Source of the DNA: Pseudomonas graminis
GTDB lineage: Bacteria; Pseudomonadota; Gammaproteobacteria; Pseudomonadales; Pseudomonadaceae
Reading direction: 5' to 3'
Length of the DNA: 64,000 nucleotides
Assembly (NCBI RefSeq): GCF_900111735.1
Contig: NZ_FOHW01000007.1
Location: 121,313-185,312, forward strand
The notes under the pieces were generated by a model, which was not told the origin of the DNA, did no database searches, and saw only the letters and a program-made list of their open reading frames with translations. Of this stretch, positions 11,653 to 22,576 are shown piece by piece (position 1 is the first letter of the stretch; every line of letters starts with the position of its first letter). A program made the position numbers and the translations under genes.

Positions 11653-12006
11653 TTGGACAGAGTTTTCATTGAAGGTCTGGAGGTCGATACCGTCATCGGC
11701 GCCTACGACTGGGAGCGTGGCATTCGCCAGTGCCTGCGTCTGGACCTGAGTTTTGCCTGGGACAATCGGCCTGCAGCCGCAGGCGATGACCTGAGCAAAG
11801 CGCTCGATTACGCCAGTGTGTCCGCGCGGATTCAGGCATTCGCCGAAGCTTCTCAATTCCAGCTGGTCGAGACCTTTGCCGAGCGACTGGCCGAAGTGCT
11901 GATGAGCGAGTTCAACATTCCCTGGCTGCACCTCAAATTGACCAAGCCGGGAGCCGTGCCAGCGGCGAAGGGCGTTGGGGTGGAGATCGAGCGCGGATGT
12001 CGCTGA
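11653..12006 (+). CDS. folB: Dihydroneopterin aldolase
   Basis: The 117-residue protein has the FolB family pattern ([22 protein letters not shown] at the start, then the [19 protein letters not shown] end). It splits 7,8-dihydroneopterin to 6-hydroxymethyl-dihydropterin and glycolaldehyde in folate synthesis; some family members act as epimerases. The start is a TTG at 11653, preceded by GGAGAG at a good distance; an upstream in-frame TTG at 11629 lacks such a site. It overlaps the following folK-like gene by 10 bases, so the two are co-translated. Confidence 0.92.
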   Translation: MDRVFIEGLEVDTVIGAYDWERGIRQCLRLDLSFAWDNRPAAAGDDLSKALDYASVSARIQAFAEASQFQLVETFAERLAEVLMSEFNIPWLHLKLTKPGAVPAAKGVGVEIERGCR

Positions 12007-12524
12007 CGCGGATTTTTCTGGGACTGGGCAGCAATATCGAGCGGGAGCGCCATCTGTGCGCCGGCCTCGACGCCCTTGCCGGCTTCCTCACCGACATGAC
12101 CTGCTCGCCGGTGTTCGAAAGTCATCCGGTGGGGATCAAAAGCGGGCCATTTTTCAATCTTGTGGTTAGCGCGCTGACGGATCTGCCGCTGACTGAATTG
12201 GACCGCCGCCTCAAATTCATCGAAGCCGATAACGGCCGCTATGCCCCTGATCGCAAGGGTCTACCGCTGGATATCGACGTCCTTCTGTATGACGAGCAGG
12301 TCGGCAATTTCGACGGCCTGATTCTGCCCCGCGCCGAAATCCTCAAAAACGCGTTCGTGCTGTGGCCGTTGTCGCTGATAGCGCCGCAGCGTCTGCACCC
12401 TGAGGCCGGCGTGTCGTTCGCCCGGCTTTGGGCCGACGCGAACATCGATCAGAAACTTTGGCCGGTCGCCTTCGAATGGCGCGGTGAGCAACTCACCCCG
12501 GCCCTCCTGCTGGCTGCGGTATAA
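11997..12524 (+). CDS. folK: 2-amino-4-hydroxy-6-hydroxymethyldihydropteridine diphosphokinase (FolK family)
   Basis: The 175-residue protein begins with the family motif FLGLGSNIERERHL and keeps the metal-binding aspartates in LPLDIDVLLYD (Asp92, Asp94), which hold Mg-ATP for pyrophosphate transfer to 6-hydroxymethyl-dihydropterin. FolB makes that substrate, and the two genes overlap. From general knowledge, Pseudomonas usually carries another folK beside pcnB and panB, so this is likely a second, more divergent copy; the flanking residues around the DxD motif differ from the E. coli enzyme. Activity is probable but not certain. Confidence 0.85.
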   Translation: MSLTRIFLGLGSNIERERHLCAGLDALAGFLTDMTCSPVFESHPVGIKSGPFFNLVVSALTDLPLTELDRRLKFIEADNGRYAPDRKGLPLDIDVLLYDEQVGNFDGLILPRAEILKNAFVLWPLSLIAPQRLHPEAGVSFARLWADANIDQKLWPVAFEWRGEQLTPALLLAAV

Positions 12525-12570
12525 CAGGCCTCCTACAGGGGGCTCCACTAAGCCGCAGCCAACTCGGCGC

Positions 12571-13800
12571 TTAGAGCTGATACGACGCCTTGTACACCTT
12601 CAGCGTATCCAGCCGCTCCCGCTTGAGCGCTTCGCCCAGTTGTTGGCCCTGAAAACCTTTCTCCAATAGCGGCTGAACCGCCACTTGCCGGGCCGCCTCG
12701 GCAGCACCGCGCAGATATTCGGCTTGCGGGTACGTGCGCTCCTCGAACCCCTTGCGGCCTCGGGCGTCCATTTCGCAGGCGGCGATGAATTCCTCGAAAC
12801 GCTGCGGTCGGCGATACACGTCAAAGCTCTGCAGCAAATCCAGCAATGTCGACGGCTTCAATTCCAGCGCGCGATGGCCGTGGGTGTGGTATTCGCCCAC
12901 CAGCAGCGCCAGTTCCTGACAGTCCCTTGGCACCTTAAAACGCTGGTTCATTGCCTTGATCGCTTTGAGCCCTTTGTGCTCATGGGCGATGTGGCGGGGC
13001 CATTCCTCTTGCGGCGTGAGTCCCTTGCCCAAGTCATGCAGCAGGCATGCCCAACGCACGCTTAGCGGCTGCCGGTGCACGGCAGACTGATGCAGTACGC
13101 TGAGGACGTGCACACCGGTGTCGATTTCAGGGTGATGGGCTTCCGGCTGAGGCACGCCAAACAGCGCGTCGACTTCTGGCATCAGCACTTTCAGGGCGCC
13201 GCATTCACGCAGGACCTCAATGAACACCTGGGGCTCTTTTTCCATCAGCGCGCGGGAAATTTCCTTCCAGCTGCGTTCCGGTGTCAGTGCTTCCAGTTCA
13301 CCTGAGCTGCTCAGCTGACGCATGAGATCGAGGGTTTCCGGGGCGATAGTAAAACCATCAGGGGCATAGCGCGCAGCGAAGCGAGCCACGCGCAGGACAC
13401 GCAGTGGATCTTCGGCGAACGCGGGGGAAACGTGACGCAATACTCGGGCTTCCAAGTCCTGCTGGCCGTGATAAGGATCAGTCAGTTGGCCGTTTTTGTC
13501 TTCGGCAATAGCATTGATGGTCAGGTCGCGGCGGATCAGATCCTGCTCCAGCGTGACGTCCGGATGGGCGTGAAAAACAAAGCCGCCGTAGCCTTTGCCG
13601 GTCTTGCGTTCGGTGCGGGCCAGCGCGTATTCCTCACCGGTCAGCGGATGCAGGAAGACCGGGAAATCCGTTCCCACCGGGCGGTAGCCCTTGACCAGCA
13701 TCTCTTCGGTCGACGCACCCACTACTACCCAGTCGATATCAGTGACCGGTTTGCCAAGCAGGCGATCGCGTACTGCGCCGCCAACTTTATAAATCTGCAT
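12571..13800 (-). CDS. cca: CCA tRNA nucleotidyltransferase (multifunctional)
   Basis: This 409-residue class II nucleotidyltransferase adds or repairs the 3' CCA of tRNAs. The nucleotidyltransferase head has [20 protein letters not shown] with the catalytic pair Asp21 and Asp23, and an [10 protein letters not shown] motif. The C-terminal HD domain ([14 protein letters not shown]) is typical of the gammaproteobacterial form, which also has phosphohydrolase activity. It is convergent with folK, and the stops are 46 bases apart. Confidence 0.97.
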   Translation of the reverse strand: MQIYKVGGAVRDRLLGKPVTDIDWVVVGASTEEMLVKGYRPVGTDFPVFLHPLTGEEYALARTERKTGKGYGGFVFHAHPDVTLEQDLIRRDLTINAIAEDKNGQLTDPYHGQQDLEARVLRHVSPAFAEDPLRVLRVARFAARYAPDGFTIAPETLDLMRQLSSSGELEALTPERSWKEISRALMEKEPQVFIEVLRECGALKVLMPEVDALFGVPQPEAHHPEIDTGVHVLSVLHQSAVHRQPLSVRWACLLHDLGKGLTPQEEWPRHIAHEHKGLKAIKAMNQRFKVPRDCQELALLVGEYHTHGHRALELKPSTLLDLLQSFDVYRRPQRFEEFIAACEMDARGRKGFEERTYPQAEYLRGAAEAARQVAVQPLLEKGFQGQQLGEALKRERLDTLKVYKASYQL

Positions 13801-13870
13801 AAAAAAGCCTCCGTGAGGGCGACAGGATAAACCTTAAGTCGCGATCGCGGAGGCTGGAAACACTCAGGGT

Positions 13871-15433
13871 TTATAAGTGGACGACCGCCAGGTCCAGCCG
13901 GGGATATTCACTGTCAGCGTGTTCGCTTCTCGGCGGCACATGGTGGACTTTCATCACCTGGTCGCCTTGCAGCGTTTCCAGATGGATATCAAAACCCCAC
14001 AGCCGATGCAGGTGCTTGAGCACTTCGTCCGTGGAGTCACCGAGGGGTTTGCGGTCGTGCTGCTGATGACGCAGGGTCAGCGAGCGGTCGCCGCGGCGGT
14101 CAATGCTGTAGATCTGCACGTTAGGTTCGCGGTTGCCGAGGTTGTATTGCGCGGCGAGGGTTTCACGAATCACCTTGTAGCCGGTTTCATCGTGAATGGC
14201 AGGCACGAGGAGATCGTCTTTCTGATCATCGTCGAGGATGCTGAACAACTTCAGGTCACGAATCACCTTGGGCGACAGGTACTGCAGGATGAAGCTCTCG
14301 TCCTTGAAACTGCTCATGGCAAACTTCACCGCCGTCAGCCAGTCGGTGCCGGCCAGATCAGGAAACCATTGACGGTCTTCCTCAGTCGGGTGCTCGCACA
14401 TCCGCCGGATGTCCTGATACATCGCAAACCCCAGCGTGTAGGGATTGATACCGCTGTAGTAGGGACTGTCGAACCCAGGCTGGTAGACAACGCTGGTGTG
14501 AGAGGTCAGGAATTCCAGCATGAAGCCGTCAGTCACCAGCCCCTCGTCGTACAGATCATTCATAAGCGTGTAATGCCAGAACGTGGCCCAGCCCTCGTTC
14601 ATCACCTGAGTCTGACGCTGCGGGTAAAAATACTGGGCGATCTTGCGCACGATGCGCACGACTTCACGCTGCCAGGGCTCCAGCAACGGTGCGTGTTTTT
14701 CGATGAAGTAGAGGATGTTTTCCTGAGGCTCGGCGGGGAAGCGTGAGAAATCCTCTTTGTCGTTCTTGCTCGCGCTTTTCGGAATCGTGCGCCACAGGTC
14801 GTTGATCTGCTTCTGCAGATGCTCCTCCCGGTCCTTCATGCGGCGGCGTTCTTCCTCCGCCGAAATCGGGTAGGGCCGCTTGTAGCGATCGACGCCGTAA
14901 TTCATCAGCGCGTGGCAGGAATCCAGCAGATCCTCGACCGCATCGATCCCGTGACGCTCTTCGCACTGCATGATGTACTGCTTGGCGAACACGAGGTAAT
15001 CGATGATCGAACTGGCGTCGGTCCAGGTACGGAACAGGTAGTTGCCCTTGAAGAAGCTGTTGTGCCCGTAGCAGGCATGGGCCACAACCAGCGCCTGCAT
15101 GCAGATAGTGTTCTCTTCCATCAGATAGGCGATGCACGGGTCGGAGTTGATGACGATCTCGTAGGCCAGCCCCATCTGCCCGCGCGAGTAGGATTTTTCG
15201 GTACTAAGGAAGTGCTTGCCGTAGGACCAGTGGTGATAACCCAACGGCATGCCGACGGACGCATAGGCGTCCATCATCTGCTCGGCGGTGATCACTTCGA
15301 TTTGGTTGGGGTAAGTGTCCAGCGCATAACGTTCGGCGATGCGGCTGATCTCCCGGTCGTACGCCTGGATCAGTTCGAACGTCCACTCTGAACCCGTGGA
15401 GAGGGGTTGGCGCTTCTGCTCTCTAGCGGTCAT
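13871..15433 (-). CDS. SpoVR family protein (YcgB)
   Basis: The 520-residue soluble protein begins with [20 protein letters not shown] and contains the [20 protein letters not shown] stretch typical of SpoVR/YcgB proteins. The biochemical role is unknown; Bacillus SpoVR is needed for spore cortex formation, and in gammaproteobacteria the gene travels with yeaH and the kinase gene yeaG/prkA in a stationary-phase and nutrient-stress cluster. Its start overlaps the yeaH stop by four bases (ATGA type), so translation is coupled. It is the last gene of the three-gene operon. Confidence 0.93.
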   Translation of the reverse strand: MTAREQKRQPLSTGSEWTFELIQAYDREISRIAERYALDTYPNQIEVITAEQMMDAYASVGMPLGYHHWSYGKHFLSTEKSYSRGQMGLAYEIVINSDPCIAYLMEENTICMQALVVAHACYGHNSFFKGNYLFRTWTDASSIIDYLVFAKQYIMQCEERHGIDAVEDLLDSCHALMNYGVDRYKRPYPISAEEERRRMKDREEHLQKQINDLWRTIPKSASKNDKEDFSRFPAEPQENILYFIEKHAPLLEPWQREVVRIVRKIAQYFYPQRQTQVMNEGWATFWHYTLMNDLYDEGLVTDGFMLEFLTSHTSVVYQPGFDSPYYSGINPYTLGFAMYQDIRRMCEHPTEEDRQWFPDLAGTDWLTAVKFAMSSFKDESFILQYLSPKVIRDLKLFSILDDDQKDDLLVPAIHDETGYKVIRETLAAQYNLGNREPNVQIYSIDRRGDRSLTLRHQQHDRKPLGDSTDEVLKHLHRLWGFDIHLETLQGDQVMKVHHVPPRSEHADSEYPRLDLAVVHL

Positions 15434-16701
15434 GTCACTAACCTGCGCTGGAAGAGTTCACGGAACACCGGATAGATATCACCGGCAGAGACCAGCTGCT
15501 GCTGGGCGAACGTGTCGGCGAAGGCTTCGCCGATGCGCTCGTATTCGAACCACAGCGCCTGATGTTCGCGCGGGGTGATTTCGACGTAGGTGTAGTACTG
15601 CACGAACGGCATGATCTGTTTGATCAGGATGTCGCGGCAAATGGGTGAGTCATCGTTCCAGTTGTCGCCATCCGAGGCTTGGGCTGCGTAGATATTCCAT
15701 TCGTTGGTTGGGTATCGCTCGGCCATGATTTCCTGCATCAGCTTCAATGCGCTGGAGACGATGGTGCCGCCGGTTTCCCGTGAATAGAAAAACTCCTCTT
15801 CGTCGACTTCCCGCGCACTGGTGTGGTGGCGGATGAAGACGACCTCGATCTTGTCGTAGTTACGCTTGAGGAACAGGTACAGCAGGATGAAGAAGCGCTT
15901 TGCAATGTCCTTGGTCGCCTGGGTCATCGAGCCGGAAACATCCATCAGACAGAACATCACGGCTTTGGAGCTGGGGTTCGGCTGTTTGACAAGCAGGTTG
16001 TATTTGAGGTCAAAGGTGTCCAGATACGGGACGCGACGAATGCGCGCTTGAAGCTTCGCCGCTTCGATTTCCAGTTCCTGAATGTCACCGAAGTTGTCGG
16101 GCTCCTCGATCCTCAGCCGTTCAAGTTCAGCCTGAACCTGGCGGAGTTTGGCCCGGCTGCTGCCAGACAGCGCGATACGCCGCGCATGTGCCGAGCGCAA
16201 TGTGCGGATGATGTTGATCCGTGAAGGGTTGCCTTCGTTACTGATGCCCGCGCGAACGGTCTTGAAGGTGTCAGTGCCGCTCAGGTTGCGCTTGACCAGA
16301 TTGGGCAGCTCCAGGTCCTCGAACATGAATTCGAGAAATTCTTCCTGAGTGATCTGGAACACGAACTCATCCATGCCTTCGCCGGAATTGCCCGCCTTGC
16401 CAGGCCCTTTGCCACCGCCACCACCCTGAGGACGTGCGATGTGCTCACCGGTGGTGAACTCTTTGTTGCCCGGATGAACAACCGTTTGTTTGCCGCCGCG
16501 ACCATGGTGCAACACCGGCTCGTCGATATCCCGCCCCGGAATGCTGATCTGTTCGCCGTGCTCCATGTCGGTGATAGAGCGCCGACTGACGGCTTCTTCA
16601 ACTGCCTTCTTGATGTGGTCACGGTACCGGCGAAGAAAGCGCTGCCGATTTACCGTGCTCTTGTTCTTGCCATTGAGACGTCGGTCGATCACATAGCTCA
16701 T
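15430..16701 (-). CDS. YeaH/YhbH family protein (DUF444, von Willebrand A-like)
   Basis: The 423-residue protein starts with [21 protein letters not shown], has a Gly-rich middle (about 115-135) and a VWA-like C-terminal half with a MIDAS-type CLMDVSGSM motif that would bind a metal ion. The family is always found beside PrkA-type kinases and is thought to be a partner or target. It lies 117 bases after prkA and overlaps spoVR. It belongs to the stress response; molecular role unknown. Confidence 0.92.
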   Translation of the reverse strand: MSYVIDRRLNGKNKSTVNRQRFLRRYRDHIKKAVEEAVSRRSITDMEHGEQISIPGRDIDEPVLHHGRGGKQTVVHPGNKEFTTGEHIARPQGGGGGKGPGKAGNSGEGMDEFVFQITQEEFLEFMFEDLELPNLVKRNLSGTDTFKTVRAGISNEGNPSRINIIRTLRSAHARRIALSGSSRAKLRQVQAELERLRIEEPDNFGDIQELEIEAAKLQARIRRVPYLDTFDLKYNLLVKQPNPSSKAVMFCLMDVSGSMTQATKDIAKRFFILLYLFLKRNYDKIEVVFIRHHTSAREVDEEEFFYSRETGGTIVSSALKLMQEIMAERYPTNEWNIYAAQASDGDNWNDDSPICRDILIKQIMPFVQYYTYVEITPREHQALWFEYERIGEAFADTFAQQQLVSAGDIYPVFRELFQRRLVT

Positions 16702-16715
16702 AGGCCCCTCCGGGG

Positions 16716-16818
16716 AGCTTCAAGTTGTGAGCCCCAAGCTGCAAGTCGAAGCAGTCATCCGGAAATCAGATTTGATGTGCTTGTCCTTGCAGCTCGTAGC
16801 TTGACGCTTGCAGCTGCC
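16716..16818. repeat. Degenerate AGCTTGCAGCT-type intergenic repeat
   Basis: The short gap between prkA and yeaH carries AAGCTGCAAG at 16736-16745 and its inverse CTTGCAGCT twice (16786-16794, 16807-16815). It runs up to the prkA stop codon. Similar CTTCAAGCTGCAAG strings are scattered between Pseudomonas genes, and a related run is found at 59114. It may form a hairpin that tunes yeaH expression. Confidence 0.6.
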
Positions 16819-18741
16819 TTACTGCGATTTCCGGACCCGTAGGTACCATTCGGAAAGAAGCCTTACCTGTTTATCGGTGTAGCCCCGCTCGACCATTCGT
16901 GTGACGAAGTCGTTGTGCTTCTGCTGATCCTCTTTACTGGCCTTGGCGTTGAAGCTGATGACTGGCAGCAGATCTTCGGTATTCGAGAACATTTTCTTCT
17001 CGATCACGACCCGCAGCTTCTCGTAGCTCAGCCATGTCGGGTTCTTGCCGTTGTTGTTGGCGCGGGCACGCAGCACGAAGTTGACGATCTCGTTGCGGAA
17101 GTCTTTCGGGTTGCTGATCCCCGCCGGTTTTTCGATCTTCTCCAGTTCTTCGTTCAGCGCAACGCGATTGAGGATCTCGCCGGTTTCCGGGTCGCGATAT
17201 TCCTGGTCCTGAATCCAGAAGTCCGCATACAGCACGTAGCGGTCAAAAATGTTCTGACCGTACTCGCTGTAAGACTCTAGGTACGCGGTCTGGATTTCCT
17301 TGCCAATGAACTCGATGTAGCGCGGCGCCAGATATTCCTTGATGAAGCGCAGATACCGCTCGCGGGTTTCAGCCTGGAACTGCTCCTGCTCAATCTGCTG
17401 CTCCAGCACGTAAAGCAAGTGAACCGGGTTGGCGGCGATTTCGTGAGGATCGAAGTTGAAGACCTTCGACAGGATCTTGAACGCAAACCGTGTTGAGAGG
17501 CCGTTCATGCCTTCGTCGACACCGGCGCTGTCGCGGTACTCCTGAATCGACTTGGCTTTGGGGTCGGTGTCCTTGAGGTTCTCGCCGTCGTAGACCCTCA
17601 TCTTCGAATAGATGTTGGAGTTGTCCGGCTCTTTAAGCCGCGACAGGACGGTGAACTGCGCGAGCATTTTCAGGGTGTCGGGCGCGCAATGGGCTTTGGC
17701 CAGTGAGCTGTTGAAAAGCAACTTGTCGTAAATCTTGATCTCGTCACTGGTCCGCAGGCAGTACGGCACCTTGACGATGTAGATCCGGTCGATGAAGGCT
17801 TCGTTGTTCTTGTTGTTGCGGAAGCTGTGCCATTCCGACTCGTTGGAGTGGGCCAGCAGAATACCGGTGAACGGAATCGCGCCCAGGCCTTCGGTACTGT
17901 TGTAGTTACCTTCTTGGGTGGCGGTCAGCAGCGGGTGGAGCACCTTGATTGGCGCCTTGAACATTTCCACGAATTCCATCAGGCCCTGGTTGGCCCGGCA
18001 CAGCGCGCCCGAATAGCTGTAAGCGTCGGCGTCGTTCTGTGGGTATTCCTCGAGCTTGCGGATATCGACCTTGCCCACCAGCGCCGAAATGTCCTGGTTG
18101 TTCTCGTCCCCGGGCTCGGTTTTGGCGACGGCGATCTGGTTAAGAATGGAGGGGTAGAGCTTCACCACCTTGAATTGACTGATGTCGCCGCCGAACTCGG
18201 CCAGTCGTTTGGTCGCCCAGGGCGACATGATGGTGTTCAGGTACCGGCGCGGGATGCCGTAGTCCTCTTCGAGGATCGTCCCGTCTTCGGTGGGTTTGAA
18301 GAGGCCCAAAGGAGATTCGAAAACCGGCGACCCTTTGATGGCGTAGAACGGTACTTTTTCGACCAGCGTTTTGAGTTTTTCAGCCAGGGACGACTTGCCG
18401 CCACCTACCGGGCCGAGCAGGTAAAGGATCTGTTTCTTCTCTTCCAGGCCCTGCGCGGCGTGGCGGAAGTACGAGACGATTTGCTCGATGCAGTCCTCCA
18501 TGCCGTGGAAATCCTCGAACGCCGGATAGCGCCGAATGACCTTGTTGGAGAAGATTCTGGACAGCCTGGAATTGGTCGAAGTGTCGAACAACTCAGGCTC
18601 ACCGATGGCCATCAGCAAACGTTCTGCGGCGGAAGCGTATGCGCTGCGGTCGGTTTTGCAGAGCTCCAGATACTCCTGTAGCGAGAGCTCTTCCTGCCGT
18701 GTCGATTCAAAGCGTTGTTGGAAGTGGCTAAAAATACTCAT
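16819..18741 (-). CDS. PrkA family serine protein kinase (YeaG)
   Basis: The 640-residue protein has an AAA-type PrkA N-terminal domain with a Walker A motif LGPVGGGKSSLAEKLK at about 105-120, and the PrkA C-terminal kinase-like domain. E. coli YeaG acts in the response to sustained nitrogen starvation. I chose the ATG at 18741 (MSIFSHFQQRFE), which has a GAGGTGA site; a longer frame reaches 18831 but its first 30 residues look non-coding. It heads the prkA-yeaH-spoVR operon, and the 287-base gap upstream presumably holds the promoter. Confidence 0.95.
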   Translation of the reverse strand: MSIFSHFQQRFESTRQEELSLQEYLELCKTDRSAYASAAERLLMAIGEPELFDTSTNSRLSRIFSNKVIRRYPAFEDFHGMEDCIEQIVSYFRHAAQGLEEKKQILYLLGPVGGGKSSLAEKLKTLVEKVPFYAIKGSPVFESPLGLFKPTEDGTILEEDYGIPRRYLNTIMSPWATKRLAEFGGDISQFKVVKLYPSILNQIAVAKTEPGDENNQDISALVGKVDIRKLEEYPQNDADAYSYSGALCRANQGLMEFVEMFKAPIKVLHPLLTATQEGNYNSTEGLGAIPFTGILLAHSNESEWHSFRNNKNNEAFIDRIYIVKVPYCLRTSDEIKIYDKLLFNSSLAKAHCAPDTLKMLAQFTVLSRLKEPDNSNIYSKMRVYDGENLKDTDPKAKSIQEYRDSAGVDEGMNGLSTRFAFKILSKVFNFDPHEIAANPVHLLYVLEQQIEQEQFQAETRERYLRFIKEYLAPRYIEFIGKEIQTAYLESYSEYGQNIFDRYVLYADFWIQDQEYRDPETGEILNRVALNEELEKIEKPAGISNPKDFRNEIVNFVLRARANNNGKNPTWLSYEKLRVVIEKKMFSNTEDLLPVISFNAKASKEDQQKHNDFVTRMVERGYTDKQVRLLSEWYLRVRKSQ

Positions 18742-19028
18742 GACGTCACCTCGCTCGATACGTGGAGCCGGCGACGGATCGTCAGTCGATGCTGGATGGA
18801 AGCCGATCACGCGGCTGCCATTACCCCCCAAACACCATAAAAGTAGCTACCGATGACCCACGCGCCGGTGTACCGGCTCTCCCCTGATTCGGATGGCCTG
18901 AGGCTAAGAGTAGTTCGGATTCGGGCACAGAAAGAAGCAATGGGGATGAAGAGGGCATACCCGTTCGTCAGATGAGGGCGCGAGCCCGCGTAGGACGCGG
19001 GATAGCGGTCAGCAAAAATATTTTTCGA

Positions 19029-19349
19029 TCAGCCTTGCGCGGTTTCTTCAGGAAATTTGCTTTTCCACAACTCGAAACCGCCATCCATGCTGTAGACCTC
19101 GGAGAAGCCCTGACCTACAAGATAGGCTGCTGCACTCTGGCTGGAGTTGCCGTGATAGCAGAGGACGACCAGGGGTTTATCCAGATCGGCCTGGCGAATG
19201 AAGTCGGCGATGGAATGGTTGTCGAGGTGATGGGAATCCGGGATGTGCTGGGTCGCGTAGGTCTGCGCGTCACGCACGTCCACCAGCACGGCGCCTTGTT
19301 CGCGCAGGGCATGGACTTGTTCGGGTGAAATGCGTTTGAAGTCAGTCAT
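19029..19349 (-). CDS. glpE: Thiosulfate sulfurtransferase GlpE (single-domain rhodanese)
   Basis: The 106-residue protein is one rhodanese domain: [19 protein letters not shown] and the active-site loop CYHGNSS with Cys64 as the persulfide carrier. It moves sulfane sulfur from thiosulfate to cyanide or thiol acceptors. It is the last gene of the minus-strand lptD-surA-pdxA-rsmA-apaG-apaH-glpE string, 60 bases past apaH. Confidence 0.95.
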   Translation of the reverse strand: MTDFKRISPEQVHALREQGAVLVDVRDAQTYATQHIPDSHHLDNHSIADFIRQADLDKPLVVLCYHGNSSQSAAAYLVGQGFSEVYSMDGGFELWKSKFPEETAQG

Positions 19350-19409
19350 GGCTCGGGCTCCTGGGCCGTCGGGTCCTCGAACGGTCGAGAACGTAGTGAG
19401 ATCTTACTG

Positions 19410-20285
19410 CTACAGTGGAACGGGCTCGCTGACGGGGAATGCCGCAGGGGCGGGTGCCTTCGCGTTGCCATGCTCGTCGCATTCGCAGCGAATCAGCGCG
19501 CGAGTGTCGACATTAAGCAGCGTCATCGCGCCGCCCCAGACACAGCCCGTGTCCAGCGCATACACACCGGGTTCGTCACATCGGCCTTCAAGCGCGGCCC
19601 AGTGCCCGAAAATGATACTTACACCTTTGGTCTTGCGCTCTTTGTGCTTGAACCATGGCGCGTAACCGGCCGGCGCGCTATCGAGGCCTTCCTTGCTCTT
19701 GAGGTCGAGCTTGCCGTCGCTGGTGCAAAAACGCATGCGCGTGAAGTAATTGGTGATGACGCGCAGTCGGGTGACGCCCTGCAGATCCTTGTCCCACTTC
19801 GCAGGCTCGTTGCCGTACATGCCGTCGAGAAAGGGTTCGAACCGATTGTCATCGCGCAACGCCTGTTCCACTTCCTCGGCGCAGCGCAGCGCCTTTTTCA
19901 GTGTCCATTGCGGCGGGATCCCGGCATGCACCAGTGCGACGTCGCGCTCGGCATCGTAATGCATCAGCTTCTGCTGGCGCAGCCAGTCGAGCAGCTCGAC
20001 GGCGTCCGGGGCTTCCAGAATCTCCCGCAGCGTGTCGCCTTTCTTCAGGCGCTCGATATTGCGGCCGGCCGCCAGCAGGTGCAGGTCATGATTGCCCAGC
20101 ACGCAGACGATCGAGTCGCGCATGGCGTAGAGGTAACGCAGGGTTTCCAGTGATTGCGGTCCTCGGTTGACGAGGTCGCCGACCAGCCAGAGCGTGTCTT
20201 TGCCGGGCTCGAATGCAACGCGCTCGAGCAGGCACTTCAGCGGTTCAAGGCAGCCTTGCAGGTCACCGACTGCGTAGACCGCCAT
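19410..20285 (-). CDS. apaH: Symmetrical bis(5'-nucleosyl)-tetraphosphatase ApaH
   Basis: The 291-residue metallophosphatase has the motifs [14 protein letters not shown] and GNHD that hold two metal ions. It cuts Ap4A to two ADP and also removes Np4 caps from RNA in enterobacteria. The start overlaps the end of apaG by one base, so the two genes are coupled. The C-terminal tail is Ala/Pro-rich and about 15 residues longer than in E. coli. Confidence 0.97.
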   Translation of the reverse strand: MAVYAVGDLQGCLEPLKCLLERVAFEPGKDTLWLVGDLVNRGPQSLETLRYLYAMRDSIVCVLGNHDLHLLAAGRNIERLKKGDTLREILEAPDAVELLDWLRQQKLMHYDAERDVALVHAGIPPQWTLKKALRCAEEVEQALRDDNRFEPFLDGMYGNEPAKWDKDLQGVTRLRVITNYFTRMRFCTSDGKLDLKSKEGLDSAPAGYAPWFKHKERKTKGVSIIFGHWAALEGRCDEPGVYALDTGCVWGGAMTLLNVDTRALIRCECDEHGNAKAPAPAAFPVSEPVPL

Positions 20286-20665
20286 CAGTGAAGCGCCCCC
20301 GGGACGGCCAGACGGAACGGGGCGATGACAGCGTCGAAGCGCTTGCCGTCTTCTCCGAGCATTTGATAAGTACCCTGCATGTTGCCCACCTTGGTGGTCA
20401 TCACGGTACCGCTGGTGTAGGTGTGGCTTTGTCCAGGCTGTATCAGCGGCTGCTGGCCTACGACGCCGTCGCCGCGAACCTCTTCAACCTGACCGTCGCC
20501 GTCGGTGATCACCCAATGGCGTGACAGCAACTTTGCGGGCAGTTCGCCGTTGTTGTGTACGGTGATGGTGTAGGCGAAGGCGAAGCGATTGTGCTCAGGC
20601 TGCGATTGTTCTGCTAGGAAACGGGTCTCGACGCTGACGTCGACCTGGTAACGAGAATCAGACAT
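20285..20665 (-). CDS. apaG: ApaG (Co2+/Mg2+ efflux-associated protein)
   Basis: The 126-residue protein is one ApaG domain with an FN3-like beta fold: [22 protein letters not shown] and the [27 protein letters not shown] region. The domain is also found in some F-box proteins, and its bacterial role is not settled; loss affects Co2+ resistance in Salmonella. It lies between rsmA and apaH, as in most gammaproteobacteria. Confidence 0.95.
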   Translation of the reverse strand: MSDSRYQVDVSVETRFLAEQSQPEHNRFAFAYTITVHNNGELPAKLLSRHWVITDGDGQVEEVRGDGVVGQQPLIQPGQSHTYTSGTVMTTKVGNMQGTYQMLGEDGKRFDAVIAPFRLAVPGALH

Positions 20666-20783
20666 GCAAGAGGCCTTAAAAGCGAAAGCGGGGAAAGCCG
20701 GAAGTGGCCAGGTTGAAAGTCAGTCTAGGACATGTCACGGATAAGCAAGCACTGAGGCTTTGACCGGACATGTCCCGAGAAGG

Positions 20784-21590
20784 TCAGGCGACGGCAGGCT
20801 TTTCGGTGAGCTTGTCGGCCAGGCGCACAAACGCCGCGAGGTCCAGCTGCTCCGGACGCAGGCTGCCATCGACACCGGCTTCGGTGATCTCTTCGCTGGT
20901 CAGCAGGGCTTTCAATGTATTGCGCAGTGTCTTGCGGCGCTGGTTGAACGCTTCACGGACGACGCGCTCAAGCACGCGGTGATCCTTGGCCGGGTGCGGC
21001 AAGGTTTCGTGGGGCACCAGACGAACGATGGCGGAATCCACTTTTGGCGGCGGATTGAATGCACCGGGGCCGACGTTGAACAGATGTTCTACGCGGCAGT
21101 GATACTGAACCATGATCGACAGGCGACCCCAATCACCGCCGCCCGGACCTGCCGCGAGACGCTCCACCACTTCTTTCTGCAGCATGAAGTGCATGTCGCG
21201 GATCAGGTGGGCGTTCTGCAGCAGATGGAAAATCAGCGGCGTCGAGATGTTGTACGGCAGGTTACCGACGACACGCAGGCTGTTCGGTGCAGCATTCAGG
21301 CTGGTGAAGTCGAACTTCAGCGCGTCACCCTGATGCAGGCTGAAGTTCGGTTTGCTGCCGAACTGATGCATGAGGATCGGCACGAGGTCTTTGTCGAGCT
21401 CGACGACGTCCAGTTGCGCGCCGCTGCTCAGCAGGCCTGCGGTCAGTGCACCTTGCCCCGGGCCGATTTCCAGCATGCGGTCTTCGGCCTTGGCACGAAT
21501 GGAGCGCAGGATCTTGTCGATCACGCCACCGTCATGCAGGAAGTTCTGGCCAAAACGCTTGCGCGCCTTGTGTTGGTATTGCTCGTTCAT
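20784..21590 (-). CDS. rsmA: 16S rRNA (adenine1518/1519-N6)-dimethyltransferase
   Basis: The 268-residue enzyme has the SAM motif [10 protein letters not shown] at about 41-50, and the catalytic NLPYNIS motif. It dimethylates A1518 and A1519 near the 3' end of 16S rRNA as a late step of 30S assembly. The start codon overlaps the stop of pdxA (ATGA). Also known as KsgA. Confidence 0.97.
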   Translation of the reverse strand: MNEQYQHKARKRFGQNFLHDGGVIDKILRSIRAKAEDRMLEIGPGQGALTAGLLSSGAQLDVVELDKDLVPILMHQFGSKPNFSLHQGDALKFDFTSLNAAPNSLRVVGNLPYNISTPLIFHLLQNAHLIRDMHFMLQKEVVERLAAGPGGGDWGRLSIMVQYHCRVEHLFNVGPGAFNPPPKVDSAIVRLVPHETLPHPAKDHRVLERVVREAFNQRRKTLRNTLKALLTSEEITEAGVDGSLRPEQLDLAAFVRLADKLTEKPAVA

Positions 21591-22576
21591 GAATGGGTCT
21601 CGGCCATCTGATAGGCGGTTTCCAGAGCGACCCTGAGGCTGCCGGTGTCGATCTTGCCGGTGCCCGCCAGATCCAGCGCCGTGCCGTGATCCACGGAGGT
21701 GCGAATGATCGGCAGGCCCAGCGTGATGTTGACCGCGGCGCCGAAGCCTTTGTACTTCAGCACGGGCAGGCCCTGGTCGTGGTACATCGCCAGCACTGCG
21801 TCGCAGTGCTCCAGATATTTGGGGGTGAAGAGCGTGTCGGCAGGCAGCGGGCCATGTAAATCCAGGCCCTCGCTGCGCAGACGCGCCAGAGTAGGTTCGA
21901 TGATGTCGATTTCTTCGCGGCCCAGGTGGCCGCTCTCACCAGCGTGCGGGTTCAGTCCGCAGACCAGAATTCGCGGGCGGGCGATGCCGAACTTGTTGAC
22001 CAGATCCGCGTGCAGGATGCGCGTCACGCGCTCCAGCCGTTCAACGGTTATTGCGTCGGCAACGTCACGCAGGGGCAGGTGAGTGGTCACCAGCGCCACG
22101 CGCAGATCACCGGTTGCCAGCATCATCACCACTTGTTCGGTGTGGGTCAGCTCGGCAAGGAATTCAGTGTGTCCGGAGAACGCGATGCCGCTGTCGTTGA
22201 TCACGCCCTTGTGCACGGGTGCCGTGATCATGCCCGCGAAGTGCCCGTCCAGGCAGCCCTGGCCGGCGCGGGTCAGGGTGTCGAGCACGAAACTGCCGTT
22301 GGCTTTGTCGAGCTGGCCGGCAATCACTGGCGCCTGAACCGGGGTGTCCCACACATACAGACTGCCAGCGGGGGCGGGCGAATCGGGCCAGGCGGCGGGG
22401 GTGACGGGAATCAGACTGACAGCCACGCCCAACTGGACGGCCCGCTCGGTGAGCAGGTCGCAGCTGGTAATGGCAATCAGGGGATGGGGCTGGGACTGCG
22501 CGGCGAGCAGCAGGCAAAGGTCAGGACCAATGCCGGCCGGCTCGCCGGGTGTCAGGGCGAAACGCTGGGGTTTCAC
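21587..22576 (-). CDS. pdxA: 4-hydroxythreonine-4-phosphate dehydrogenase PdxA
   Basis: The 329-residue enzyme starts with [16 protein letters not shown] and shows the HTEFLAEL and [13 protein letters not shown] motifs with the metal-binding histidines, and the [12 protein letters not shown] motif near the C terminus. It makes 3-amino-2-oxopropyl phosphate for pyridoxal phosphate synthesis, using NAD+. The start overlaps the surA stop by four bases and the end overlaps the rsmA start. Confidence 0.97.
   Translation of the reverse strand: MKPQRFALTPGEPAGIGPDLCLLLAAQSQPHPLIAITSCDLLTERAVQLGVAVSLIPVTPAAWPDSPAPAGSLYVWDTPVQAPVIAGQLDKANGSFVLDTLTRAGQGCLDGHFAGMITAPVHKGVINDSGIAFSGHTEFLAELTHTEQVVMMLATGDLRVALVTTHLPLRDVADAITVERLERVTRILHADLVNKFGIARPRILVCGLNPHAGESGHLGREEIDIIEPTLARLRSEGLDLHGPLPADTLFTPKYLEHCDAVLAMYHDQGLPVLKYKGFGAAVNITLGLPIIRTSVDHGTALDLAGTGKIDTGSLRVALETAYQMAETHS

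Noticed and set aside
13806..13855. AGCCTCCG/CGGAGGCT inverted repeat between cca and spoVR
   Set aside because: The 34-base loop is too wide for a terminator and no regulator is suggested.
18980..19005. CCCGCGT-AGG-ACGCGGG hairpin after glpE
   Set aside because: It is a good stem but has no T-run on the glpE strand and could be chance in GC-rich DNA.
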